NCBI GenBank assembly: GCA_018970865.1
Contig: JAGWVN010000026.1
Coordinates: 1 to 38,771, forward strand
Direction of reading: 5' to 3'
Length of the DNA stretch: 38,771 bases
Source of the DNA: Betaproteobacteria bacterium
GTDB lineage: Bacteria; Pseudomonadota; Gammaproteobacteria; Burkholderiales; Burkholderiaceae_E
The position numbers were made by a program, and so were the translations under genes. Numbering within the stretch: the first letter of the stretch is position 1; the number at the start of each line of letters is the position of its first letter. Positions 1-7,652 of the stretch are shown here, piece by piece. The notes below the pieces were generated by a model. The model was not told where the DNA came from. It was given only the letters and a program-made list of their open reading frames with translations, and ran no database searches.

Positions 1-525
1 CCCACGATGCGCCGCGCCCGGGCCGCTGTCGATGCGGCGTGTTCCGCTCGATGGGCAACGGCGTGTCGCGGAATGTCAATCCTGAGATCAGGGGAAAGTC
101 GCCCGGTCCCGTCGCGTCCGCATAGTCTGCGGGAGGTACACTGGCGCAGCAGCCCAGACCCGGTCCACCGGGCAGCGCCGGCCGCTCAAGACCAGGAGAC
201 ACGACATGATCCGACCGCGTTCGGAGCCCGCGCGCGCCAGCGTTTGCGCGCGCTCGCGCACTGCCCCGGCGCCGGCCGGCCCCGACGGGCTCCGCCCTCT
301 CACGCAGGTCGGCAGCCTGGGCAGCCTCGGCCGCCTCGGCCGCCTCGCCCCGCCTGCCCGCGCCTGCCGGCCTAGCCGCGCTGCTGCGGCGAGCCCGGGT
401 AGCGTCTCTCTTCACCCATCCGGCAGGCCCTGCCTGCCCGCCGGTTCCTCGCCCTCGCCCTCGCCAGCGCTGCGCTGACGCCATCCCCTTTCCAACCAGC
501 CCCTTCTTTCCGACCGGGAGTCCCG
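1..525. other. Gene-poor, low-complexity stretch upstream of dctQ
   Basis: I see no convincing gene here. An ATG at 206 has a good Shine-Dalgarno (AGGAGA, about 7 bases upstream) and stays open to 478. The 90-residue product is a low-complexity Arg/Pro/Ser/Ala peptide with no recognisable domain. In the dctQ frame, codons 442-480 read RRFLALALASAAL, which looks like a signal-peptide core, but that frame has a TAG at 400-402 and no start codon. A TRAP binding-protein gene (dctP) would normally sit here. This could be the eroded edge of one, or simply GC-rich leader DNA. Confidence 0.5.
311..346. repeat. Four tandem 9-bp units
   Basis: Units at 311, 320, 329 and 338 read GGCAGCCTG, GGCAGCCTC, GGCCGCCTC and GGCCGCCTC. 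It is a short slippage-type repeat in the gene-poor leader, with no assigned role. Confidence 0.7.
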
Positions 526-1026
526 ATGCAGGCCGCCAGGCAGTTTCTCAAGTGGTTGTGGCGCATAGAAGCCACGGTATGCGTGCTCACCTTCTCACTC
601 ACCGCACTGGCCCTGATGGCCGATGTGCTCGCCCGCGAGCTTTTCGGCAACGGCATCTTCGGGGCGCAGCGCTTCGCGGTCTGGACCACGGCCATCGCCG
701 GCCTGCTTGGCTTCGCGCTGGTCACCGCCGAGAACGGTCATCTTCGGCCGCAGTTCGCCGACAAGTGGCTGCCGCGGGCCCTCGATCCGCACATGGACCG
801 CATCGGCGATGTCCTCTCGATGCTGATCTGCGTGGCGCTCGGCTGGTACGCCGTGGGTTTCGTGCAGAGCTCGGCCGCCCTGGGCGAGCGCGGCATGGCC
901 ATTCCGATCAAGGTCTGGCCCATCCAGATGGTGCTGCCCTGGATGTTCTTCTCGTCGGCGATCCGCCATGCGGCGTTCGCCATCTGGCCCGCGCTGCGGC
1001 CTGAACCCAAAGGGGAGTCGCACTGA
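526..1026 (+). CDS. dctQ: TRAP transporter small membrane subunit DctQ
   Basis: This 166-residue integral membrane protein fits the DctQ family in length and in its layout of about four hydrophobic helices. In TRAP systems DctQ pairs with the large permease DctM to import organic acids or related solutes using an ion gradient and a periplasmic binding protein. The family is recognised from overall pattern and from the adjacent dctM, not from a catalytic motif. GGGAG lies six bases before the ATG. The stop overlaps the dctM start as TGATG, so the pair is translationally coupled. No dctP lies immediately upstream, which is unusual. The substrate cannot be inferred. Confidence 0.9.
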   Translation: MQAARQFLKWLWRIEATVCVLTFSLTALALMADVLARELFGNGIFGAQRFAVWTTAIAGLLGFALVTAENGHLRPQFADKWLPRALDPHMDRIGDVLSMLICVALGWYAVGFVQSSAALGERGMAIPIKVWPIQMVLPWMFFSSAIRHAAFAIWPALRPEPKGESH

Positions 1027-2360
1027 TGGCCTGGATCATCCTTCTGCTGCTGGTGATGGCGCTGCTGCTGCTGCGCCAGAGCCTGGTGCTGGTGCTGGCC
1101 GTGGCCACCGCCTATGTGCACCTGTTCATTGCCAAGAGCCAGGTGGAGTTCCTGATCCAGGACTTCTGGTTCACGGTCGACCGCGAGGTGCTGCTGTCGA
1201 TCCCGCTGTTCATGCTGGCCGGCAACATCATGTCGCGGGGCTCGATCGCGCGGCGACTGATCGACTTCATGCAGGTGTTCACCTCGCCGCTGCCCGGCGG
1301 CATGGGCATCGCCTGCGTGCTGTCGTGCGCAGCCTTCGCGGCGATCAACGGCTCGTCGATCGTGACCATGCTGGCGATCGGCTCGATCATGTATCCGGCG
1401 CTGCTCGCCCGGGGCTACGACAAGAACTATGCCCTGGGCTCGGTGGCCTCGGCGGGCACGCTGGGCATCATCATCCCGCCCTCGATCCCGCTGATCCTCT
1501 ACGGCATCATGACCGAGCGCAACATTGCCGAGCTCTTCGTGGCCGGCGTGGGCCCCGGGCTGCTGCTCACGCTGATGTTCATCGTCTACGCGGTGATCAT
1601 CAACTTCAACAAGGAGCGCACCAAGTTCAGCCTGCAGGAGGCGATCCGCTCGTTCTTCGGCGGGGCCTTCGCGCTGCTGCTGCCGCTGATCATGATCGGC
1701 GGCATCTACATCGGCTGGTTCAGCCCCACCGAGTCGGCGGCGGTGGCGCTGGTGTATGCGCTGTTCATCGAGTTCTTCGTGCACCGCGAGGAGAACGCGA
1801 AGGAGGCGCCGGCCGGCGCGGGCTTCGGCGGCAAGGTGATGCATTACCTGGGTACCCGGCAGATGAAGCCGCGGCACCTGATCGAGGTCATCCTGGAGAC
1901 CACCAAGCTGCTGGCCACGCTGCTGCCGCTGCTGTGCGTGGCCGGCAGCCTGAACACCATCCTGGACCACTCCGGTGCGCCCAAGCAGATGGTCGAGGCG
2001 CTGACCGGTCAGATCCAGGACCGCTGGGTGCTGATGTTCCTGATCAATGTGCTGCTGCTGATCGTGGGCTGCCTGATGGATGTCGGATCGGCCATCCTGA
2101 TCCTGGCGCCGCTGCTCGAGCCGCTCGCGGTGGCCAAGGGCTTCGACCCCATCCACTTCGGCATCATCATGATCGCCAACCTGGAGATCGGCTACCTCAC
2201 CCCGCCGGTGGGCCTGAACCTGATCGTGGCCATGGCGGCGTTCAAGGAACCGTTCGGGCGCATCTGCCGGGCGTGCATCCCGTTCGTGATCATCATGCTG
2301 GTGTGGCTGCTGATCGTCTGCGTCTACCCGCCCTTGTCGCTGTACCTGGTGGGCAAGTAG
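1026..2360 (+). CDS. dctM: TRAP transporter large permease DctM
   Basis: The 444-residue, strongly hydrophobic protein has the multi-helix layout of the DctM/SiaM large permease, which forms the transport channel and couples uptake to an ion gradient. Glycine- and proline-rich helix breaks typical of the family are visible, such as GTLGIIIPPSIPLILYG near residues 148-165 and IGYLTPPVGLNL near 390. A hydrophilic loop of about 30 residues around 255-290 is rich in charged residues. It overlaps dctQ by one base. A ten-base-pair hairpin follows the TAG stop. With no binding protein in view, the complex must use a DctP encoded elsewhere or may be an orphan. Confidence 0.93.
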   Translation: MAWIILLLLVMALLLLRQSLVLVLAVATAYVHLFIAKSQVEFLIQDFWFTVDREVLLSIPLFMLAGNIMSRGSIARRLIDFMQVFTSPLPGGMGIACVLSCAAFAAINGSSIVTMLAIGSIMYPALLARGYDKNYALGSVASAGTLGIIIPPSIPLILYGIMTERNIAELFVAGVGPGLLLTLMFIVYAVIINFNKERTKFSLQEAIRSFFGGAFALLLPLIMIGGIYIGWFSPTESAAVALVYALFIEFFVHREENAKEAPAGAGFGGKVMHYLGTRQMKPRHLIEVILETTKLLATLLPLLCVAGSLNTILDHSGAPKQMVEALTGQIQDRWVLMFLINVLLLIVGCLMDVGSAILILAPLLEPLAVAKGFDPIHFGIIMIANLEIGYLTPPVGLNLIVAMAAFKEPFGRICRACIPFVIIMLVWLLIVCVYPPLSLYLVGK

Positions 2361-2370
2361 GGGGGCTGGC

Positions 2371-2396
2371 CGGGCGCGCCTGAGGCGGCGCGCCCG
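2371..2396 (+). terminator. GC-rich hairpin after dctM
   Basis: Arms CGGGCGCGCC and GGCGCGCCCG form a perfect ten-base-pair stem with a six-base loop, starting ten bases after the dctM stop. There is no T-tract, so it is either a weak terminator or an mRNA 3' stabiliser. It also lies between the convergent dctM and the minus-strand gene at 2469. Confidence 0.5.
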
Positions 2397-2410
2397 CCGG
2401 TTCAGGCGCC

Positions 2411-2464
2411 CGGGCTCGTCGGGCCTCTCGGGCTCGTCGGGCCTCTCGGGCCCGTCGGGCCCGA
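2411..2464. repeat. Three tandem 18-bp units
   Basis: The first two units (2411-2428, 2429-2446) are identical, CGGGCTCGTCGGGCCTCT. The third (2447-2464) differs at a few positions. The array lies between the convergent 3' ends of dctM and the unknown minus-strand gene, so it is probably non-coding. It is a likely slippage hot spot. Confidence 0.75.
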
Positions 2465-2468
2465 CCCC

Positions 2469-2801
2469 TCAGCCGGCCGTCTGACGCCGGGCGGCGGCGA
2501 TGACCTGGCGGGCCCGCGACTCGGCCGCCAGCGCGCTGTCGAGGCGTTGACGGCACAGGCCGGCATGGGCGTACTGCAGGTTTTCCCACAGTTCCGCGGC
2601 GGCCGGCAGTCGAGCCAGCACCGCCTCGAGCGCCGCCGGATCCGGCTCGGCCAGCATCGCCACCGACAGGCGGGCGACCACATCCCGGTACTGATGCGGG
2701 TCGATCGGCGTGGGCGAGCGCTCCAGGCGTTCCAGCAGATGCGCCAGCACGGCCAGGGCGGTGGGTTGGGTGGCAGGGCGCGCGGTCTTGGAATCCTTCA
2801 T
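2469..2801 (-). CDS. Small conserved-looking hypothetical protein
   Basis: This encodes 110 residues from the ATG at 2801; a GTG at 2804 is also possible. GGAG lies six bases before the ATG, which favours that start. The protein looks alpha-helical and soluble, with repeated leucine/alanine heptad-like segments such as LAVLAHLLERLERSP near the N-terminus and LEAVLARLPAAAELWENL in the middle. I see no signal peptide, membrane segment or catalytic motif and do not recognise the family. It is the only minus-strand gene left of the dif site and is divergent from the acyl-CoA dehydrogenase gene, with 164 bases between starts. Its function is unknown. Confidence 0.6.
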   Translation of the reverse strand: MKDSKTARPATQPTALAVLAHLLERLERSPTPIDPHQYRDVVARLSVAMLAEPDPAALEAVLARLPAAAELWENLQYAHAGLCRQRLDSALAAESRARQVIAAARRQTAG

Positions 2802-2915
2802 CACGGTCTCCGATGGGTGTCCACGGTAGAGTTGTCGAGATGAGGGCGGCCCTCGGGCGCTTCAAGCCTCGCCCGCCCCGGTCGACGGCGCGGGGTCGGA
2901 CTCTGCGCCATCCGC

Positions 2916-2969
2916 ATGGCTTCTGGCGGGCTGTCCGCCCCATCCCATCCTGTTGAAAGAACGCGATGA
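2916..2969 (+). other. Possible leader micro-ORF ending in the next start codon
   Basis: An ATG at 2916 opens 17 codons (MASGGLSAPSHPVERTR). Its TGA lies inside the ATGA that starts the acyl-CoA dehydrogenase gene. No good Shine-Dalgarno precedes it. It resembles the ATGA-bracketed micro-ORFs elsewhere in this window but lacks an upstream gene stop, so it may be chance. Confidence 0.25.
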
Positions 2970-5287
2970 ACTTCCAGCTCACCGACGAACAGACCCTGCT
3001 GCGCGACAGCGCCAACCGCTGGGTCAGCGATCAGATCGCAGCCGCTTCCAGCGCTGACTGGCGCGAGCGCTGGCAGGCCATGGCGGGTTTCGGCTGGCTG
3101 GCCATGACCCTGCCCGTCGAGCATGACGGCCTCGGTCAGGGGCTTGCCGATGCCTGCGTGCTCTGCGAGGCGCTGGGCGCGGGCCCGATCGCCACGCCCT
3201 ATCTGCCGGTGGTGCTGGTCGCCGCCGAGGTGCTGGCAGGGGCGGGCAGCCAGCCGCAGCGCGCCCGTTGGCTGGCGGGGCTTGGCGCCGGATCGGCACT
3301 GCTCGTGCCGGCCCTGTCCGGCCCGCAGGGCGATGCGCCTGCGGTGCGTGCACGACGGATGGGTGAGGGCTGGCAGCTGTCCGGCGAGCATCGCGTGGTG
3401 CCGGCGGGCGATGCGGCCGACGCCTGGCTGGTTGGCGCGGTCGATGCCGAAGGCTGCCTGCAGCTCTTCCTGGTGCCGCGTGGCAGCGCCGGCGTGGCGG
3501 CCACGGCGCTCGCCAGTGTCGACGGTCTGGGAGCCTGTGCCCTGCGCCTGGACGCGGTCAGCCTTGGTGACGAGGCGCGGCTTCCCGGCGATGTCGCCGC
3601 CGTGCTGGCGCGCGCGCGCGACCGCGCGGCGGTGGCTGCCTGCGCCGAGGCGGTCGGCGCCATGCAGGCCATGCTGGCGGCCACCGTGTCGTATACCCGC
3701 ACCCGCGAGCAGTTCGGCAAGCCGCTGTCGGCCAATCAGGTGCTGCGCCATCGCATGGCCGACATGGCGGTGGCGCTCGAGGAGTCGCGTTCGCTCACGC
3801 TGGGCACCATCGATCGCCTGGAGCGGGCCGAGCGCGAAGGCGATGCCGCCGGGCGGGCGCTGGCCAGCGCCATCGCCCGCGCGAAGGTGGCCGCGGCGGC
3901 GCGCAAGGTGGCCGAGGACGCCATCCAGCTGCATGGCGGCATGGGCGTCACCGAGGAGCTGAACATGGGTCGCTACCTGCGCCGGCTGCTGGCGCTCGAC
4001 GCGGTGCATGGCGGTGCCGAAAGCCAGCTGCGCCGGCACGCCGTCCTGCGCGCGCAGGTCCGCGCCGACCTGGCCGCCGGGCGGGCCCGCCCCGGCGAGG
4101 TTGAACCGCTGCCTTTCGACGAGCCAGGCCTCGACGCGTTTCGCAACGAGGTGCGCACCTTCCTGCTCCAGGAACTCGATGCCGATCTGGTGCGGGCCGC
4201 GCGCCTGAACACCTCGGTGTTCTCCGACAAGGACATCGGTCTGCGCTGGCACCGCAAGCTGCACCAGCGCGGCTGGGTGGCGCCGGCCTGGCCGGTGGAG
4301 CATGGCGGCACCGGCTGGACCCTGGCCCGGCGCTGGGTCTTCGAGACCGAGTGCGCCGTGGCGGGCGCCCCGGGCCTCTCGCCGCTGGGCCTGCGCATGG
4401 CCGGGCCGGTGATCATGCACTTCGGCACGCCCGAGCAGAAGGCGCATTACCTGCCCCGCATCCTGTCCGGGGAAGATTACTGGTGCCAGGGCTACTCCGA
4501 GCCGGGCTCGGGCTCCGATCTCGCCTCGCTCAAGACCCGGGCGGTGCGCGACGGCGACCACTATGTGGTCAACGGCAGCAAGATCTGGACGACCCACGCC
4601 CACCTCGCCAACCGGATGTTCGCGCTCGTGCGCACCGGCGACACCGGCGCGCGCAAGCAGGAGGGCATCAGCTTCCTGCTGATCGACATGGCCACCCCCG
4701 GCATCACGGTGCGCCCCATTCGCAGCGCCAGCGGCGACCACGAGGTCAACCAGGTGTTCTTCGACGATGTGCGGGTGCCGGTTTCCTGCCGGGTCGGCGA
4801 GGAGGGGCAGGGCTGGACCATCGCCAAGTACCTGCTCGAGTTCGAACGCGGCGGCGCGATTTCGGCCGGGCGGCTGCGCGCGGCCCTGGAGCGTCTCGAG
4901 CGGGTGATCCCGGAAGGCGCGCTCGAGGATCCCGACCTCTCGATCGCGCTCTCGGCGATCGAGGTCGACATCCGCGCCCTCGAGATGACCGAGCTGCGGG
5001 TGATGTCCAGCCTGCGCCTTGGTCAGAATCCCGGCAGCGTGTCCTCGCTGCTCAAGCTGCGCTGGAGCGAGATCCACCAGTCGATCACGCGGCTGGGCGT
5101 GCGGCTGCTCGGGCCCGAGGCGCTGGTCTGGGAAGACATCCGGCCGCTTCACCTCGCCGAGCAAGGCCCGCTCGACGACGACGCGCGCCCGGTGCTCGCC
5201 GGCTACCTGAACGCTCGCGCCTACACGATCTTCGGCGGCACCTCCGAGATCCAGCGCGAGATCATCGCCCGCGAGACGGTCGGCTGA
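2966..5287 (+). CDS. Double-domain (fused) acyl-CoA dehydrogenase
   Basis: The 773-residue chain contains two complete acyl-CoA dehydrogenase units, about residues 1-370 and 385-773, twice the usual length of about 380. The second unit carries the substrate and flavin signatures (YSEPGSGSDLASLKT, IWTTHAH, C-terminal IFGGTSEIQRE). The Glu position used by medium-chain enzymes is Gly in both halves. In the second half Glu627, in LEFERGG, aligns with the catalytic Glu of isovaleryl-CoA dehydrogenase, while the first half has no obvious equivalent. This resembles alpha-beta acyl-CoA dehydrogenases joined into one chain, as in the actinobacterial steroid enzyme FadE34. It oxidises an acyl-CoA to an enoyl-CoA using FAD. 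The substrate is unknown, possibly bulky. A palindrome with a T-run follows the stop. Confidence 0.92.
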   Translation: MNFQLTDEQTLLRDSANRWVSDQIAAASSADWRERWQAMAGFGWLAMTLPVEHDGLGQGLADACVLCEALGAGPIATPYLPVVLVAAEVLAGAGSQPQRARWLAGLGAGSALLVPALSGPQGDAPAVRARRMGEGWQLSGEHRVVPAGDAADAWLVGAVDAEGCLQLFLVPRGSAGVAATALASVDGLGACALRLDAVSLGDEARLPGDVAAVLARARDRAAVAACAEAVGAMQAMLAATVSYTRTREQFGKPLSANQVLRHRMADMAVALEESRSLTLGTIDRLERAEREGDAAGRALASAIARAKVAAAARKVAEDAIQLHGGMGVTEELNMGRYLRRLLALDAVHGGAESQLRRHAVLRAQVRADLAAGRARPGEVEPLPFDEPGLDAFRNEVRTFLLQELDADLVRAARLNTSVFSDKDIGLRWHRKLHQRGWVAPAWPVEHGGTGWTLARRWVFETECAVAGAPGLSPLGLRMAGPVIMHFGTPEQKAHYLPRILSGEDYWCQGYSEPGSGSDLASLKTRAVRDGDHYVVNGSKIWTTHAHLANRMFALVRTGDTGARKQEGISFLLIDMATPGITVRPIRSASGDHEVNQVFFDDVRVPVSCRVGEEGQGWTIAKYLLEFERGGAISAGRLRAALERLERVIPEGALEDPDLSIALSAIEVDIRALEMTELRVMSSLRLGQNPGSVSSLLKLRWSEIHQSITRLGVRLLGPEALVWEDIRPLHLAEQGPLDDDARPVLAGYLNARAYTIFGGTSEIQREIIARETVG

Positions 5288-5299
5288 TCTCCCTGTTCC

Positions 5300-5329
5300 A
5301 AACGCTTGTTTGAATTCAAACAAGCGTTT
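5300..5329. promoter_or_regulatory. Perfect 30-bp palindrome: operator and terminator
   Basis: Fifteen bases match perfectly about the centre GAATTC; the left arm begins AAACGCTTGTTTG. It contains two CAAAC-N4-GTTT half-elements, and T-runs follow the right arm to 5331. It starts 13 bases after the acyl-CoA dehydrogenase stop and covers the probable -35 box of the tetR promoter. It can act as an intrinsic terminator for the upstream gene and as the operator bound by the TetR-type protein encoded next. Both roles are inferred. Confidence 0.8.
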
Positions 5330-5343
5330 TTCTGAGGTATAGT
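5315..5343 (+). promoter_or_regulatory. Candidate tetR-efflux operon promoter
   Basis: TTCAAA (5315-5320) and TATAGT (5338-5343) are separated by 17 bases, a sigma-70-like arrangement. The -35 box lies inside the palindrome, so a bound repressor would block polymerase. Transcription would start near 5350, about 28 bases before the tetR ATG. Confidence 0.55.
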
Positions 5344-5377
5344 CTCGGTCGGGCCTCGCAGCGGGGCCTGCCCGATC

Positions 5378-6151
5378 ATGCCTGCCACCCGCGCCGCCAT
5401 CCGTTCCGCTCCCCCAAGGCCCGTCACGCCCGGTGAGGGGTCTGCCCGCGTGGCGGCCGCACGCCCGGTTGAGGGGTCTGCGCGCGCGGCGCCCGCGCGC
5501 CCGGGTGCGCCACAGGCCGGGCAACCCGCGGGCAATGCCCGGCAGCGGCTGCTCGCCGCCGGCCTGAACCTGTTTGCCGACAAGGGCTTTCGGGCCACCT
5601 CGGTGCGCGAACTCGCCCGCGCGGCCGGCGTCAATGTGGCGGCGATCAGCTATCACTTCGGCGACAAGGCCGCGCTTTACCGGGAAATCTTCAGCGCCTC
5701 GATGCGCGAGCAGCTTCCGGGCAGCGCGATGCCGCTGGAGGCGATCGGCTTTCGCGAGGCGATCGCGGCCTTCTACCGCGGCTTTCTCGAGCCCCTGAAG
5801 GCCGGCCCGCAGGCCGCGGCGATGGCGCGCCTGCACTACCGCGAGTATTTCGAGCCCACCGGCGTCTGGCAGGAGGTGCTCGAGCGCGAAGTGCGGCCGC
5901 AGTTCGAGGGGCTGCTGCGCCTGCTGCAGCGCGAGCTTGGCCTGGCCCGCGCCGATCGCGACCTGCAGCGGCTGGCCCTGGCGATCGTCGCCATGGCGGT
6001 TCATCCCTTCAGCTGCCGGGACGAAGTCCAGGCGCTCGCCCCCGCGGTCATCGACAGCCCCCGCAACATCGACCTGCTCGCGCAGCGGCTGGCCGCTTAC
6101 GCCTGCGCCATCGTGGCCGACGAGCGCCTGCGTCGCGGGGCGTCCACATGA
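5378..6151 (+). CDS. TetR-family regulator, CecR-like
   Basis: The 257-residue protein has a TetR helix-turn-helix at about residues 53-100 (TSVRELARAAGVNVAAISYHF is split across the recognition helix region) and a C-terminal half resembling the CecR/YbiH group, which often controls efflux genes. The first 50 residues are a low-complexity Ala/Pro/Arg extension containing two 12-residue repeats, seen in DNA as GAGGGGTCTG at 5435 and 5471. It starts the efflux operon and overlaps nodT as ATGA. The palindrome upstream overlaps its promoter, so autorepression is likely. The start has no strong Shine-Dalgarno, but no later in-frame ATG precedes the DNA-binding domain. The inducer is unknown. Confidence 0.88.
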   Translation: MPATRAAIRSAPPRPVTPGEGSARVAAARPVEGSARAAPARPGAPQAGQPAGNARQRLLAAGLNLFADKGFRATSVRELARAAGVNVAAISYHFGDKAALYREIFSASMREQLPGSAMPLEAIGFREAIAAFYRGFLEPLKAGPQAAAMARLHYREYFEPTGVWQEVLEREVRPQFEGLLRLLQRELGLARADRDLQRLALAIVAMAVHPFSCRDEVQALAPAVIDSPRNIDLLAQRLAAYACAIVADERLRRGAST

Positions 6152-7545
6152 GCGCGGCGCGCCGTCTGCTGGGTCTTGCGCTGGCGCTGCTGGTCGCTGG
6201 CTGCAGCACGCCCGCCGGGGTTGAACCGCGGCCTAAGCAGGCGGTCGCGCCCATGCCGGCCGACTGGGTGGCGCAGCGCCCCCACGGCGCGAGCGCGGCC
6301 GAGCTCACGCGCTGGTGGTCGGGCTTCCAGGACCCGACCCTGGTCTGGCTGATCGAGGCCGCCCAGGGCGAGAGCGCCAGCATCGCCCAGGCCGGCGCCC
6401 GCATCGCAGAGGCCCGCGAGTCGCTGGCCCGGGCGGGCGGGGCGCGGCTGCCGTCGCTGGACGCGGCGCTGTCGCGCACCCGTGGCCCGGTGAGCTTTGG
6501 CGGGGCGCCTTTCCTGCGCACGCAGGATCTCCTCCAGTTTCAGTCTTCCTGGGAGATCGATCTGTTCGGGGGTCTGGCCGCCGCGCGTCAGGCCGAGCGG
6601 GCGCGACTGGCGGCGCGCACCGCGGGATGGCACGAGGCCCGGGTGGCCGTGGCCGCCGAGGTGGCCGCCGCCTATGTGGCCTTGCGCGGCTGCGAGGCGC
6701 AGGTGGCCCTCGAGCGGCAGACGCTGGGCTCGCGGCGCGAGACCGAGCAGCTCACCCGCATCGCGTTCTCGGCCGGACTGCAGGCCGCCGATGCGGCCCT
6801 GCTGGCGCGCGCCCAGACCGCCGATCAGGCCGCGCGTCTGCAGGCCCGCGCTGCCGACTGCGACCTGGCGGTCAAGGCGCTGGTGGCCCTCACCGCCAGC
6901 GCCGAGCCGGCGCTGCGAGAACGCCTGGCCCAGGCGCCCTCGGGGCTGCCGGCGCCCGCCGCGTTCCAGGTGGACAGCCTGCCGGTGCAGCTGCTCGCCC
7001 AGCGGCCCGACCTCGCGTCGGCCGAGGCCGAACTGGTGGCGGCCAGCGGCGACATCGATGCGGCGCAGGCGCGGCGCCTGCCGCGGCTGGCCCTGACCGG
7101 CGCGATCGGGCCGCTGCGCTTCGAGGCAAGCGGCATCAGCCTGAGCACCACCAACTGGTCATTCGGCCCGACGCTGAGCCTGCCGCTCTTCGACAACGGC
7201 GCGCGCACGGCGGCGCTCGACAGCGCCCGCGCCCGGCAGATCGCCGCCGAGGCGCGCTACCGGCAGGCGGTTCGCCAGGCCGTGCGCGAGGTCGAGGAGG
7301 CGATGGTGCGGCTGGCCAGTCTTGGTCAGCGGGTCGACGAGGCCGCGCGCGCGCTCGAGGACTATCGCGTGCTGCGCGAAGCCACGCAGCTGCGCCGCGG
7401 CGCCGGGCTCGGCAATGCCTTCGAAGGGGAGGAGGCCCATCGCCTCTGGCTGCAGGGCCAGGCCGTGCTGCTGGGTCTTCGGCAGGAGCGGGTTCTGGCC
7501 TGGATCGCGCTGTACCGCGCGCTGGGCGGAGGATGGACCCCATGA
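6148..7545 (+). CDS. NodT-type outer-membrane efflux lipoprotein
   Basis: The 465-residue protein begins with a lipoprotein signal ending in LVAGC (Cys19), then carries the two repeated outer-membrane efflux (TolC-like) domains with long alanine-rich helices. Members form the trimeric outer-membrane duct of RND pumps. It recognises the adaptor and permease encoded immediately downstream, giving a complete tripartite pump in one operon. Its ATG overlaps the tetR stop (ATGA at 6148). Its own stop lies in another ATGA (7542), which opens a micro-ORF leading to the adaptor gene. Confidence 0.92.
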   Translation: MSAARRLLGLALALLVAGCSTPAGVEPRPKQAVAPMPADWVAQRPHGASAAELTRWWSGFQDPTLVWLIEAAQGESASIAQAGARIAEARESLARAGGARLPSLDAALSRTRGPVSFGGAPFLRTQDLLQFQSSWEIDLFGGLAAARQAERARLAARTAGWHEARVAVAAEVAAAYVALRGCEAQVALERQTLGSRRETEQLTRIAFSAGLQAADAALLARAQTADQAARLQARAADCDLAVKALVALTASAEPALRERLAQAPSGLPAPAAFQVDSLPVQLLAQRPDLASAEAELVAASGDIDAAQARRLPRLALTGAIGPLRFEASGISLSTTNWSFGPTLSLPLFDNGARTAALDSARARQIAAEARYRQAVRQAVREVEEAMVRLASLGQRVDEAARALEDYRVLREATQLRRGAGLGNAFEGEEAHRLWLQGQAVLLGLRQERVLAWIALYRALGGGWTP

Positions 7546-7652
7546 GCCGCCCCCTGTCCTGCCCGTGCGGTCGGCCCGCGCGCCCCGCACGGCCCTCGCG
7601 TGCCCGGGCCTCCTGTGCCGACACCGCCTCCGCCGGAGATTGTCCCCGATGA
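7542..7652 (+). other. ATGA-bracketed micro-ORF between nodT and adaptor
   Basis: The ATG at 7542 overlaps the nodT stop. The frame stays open for 36 codons and ends at TGA 7650-7652, which overlaps the adaptor start ATG at 7649. The peptide starts MSRPLSCPCG, ends AGDCPR, is Arg/Pro-rich and has four cysteines. A GGAG for the adaptor lies inside it at 7635. A 30-base region (7563-7592) can form an eight-base-pair hairpin. It could encode a small protein, or act only as a coupling device that carries ribosomes across the 103-base gap. Confidence 0.35.

Noticed and set aside
206-478. 90-residue open frame with a good Shine-Dalgarno
   Set aside because: Its product is low-complexity with no recognisable family, and an adjacent 9-bp repeat explains part of it. 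It is kept only as a note on the leader region.
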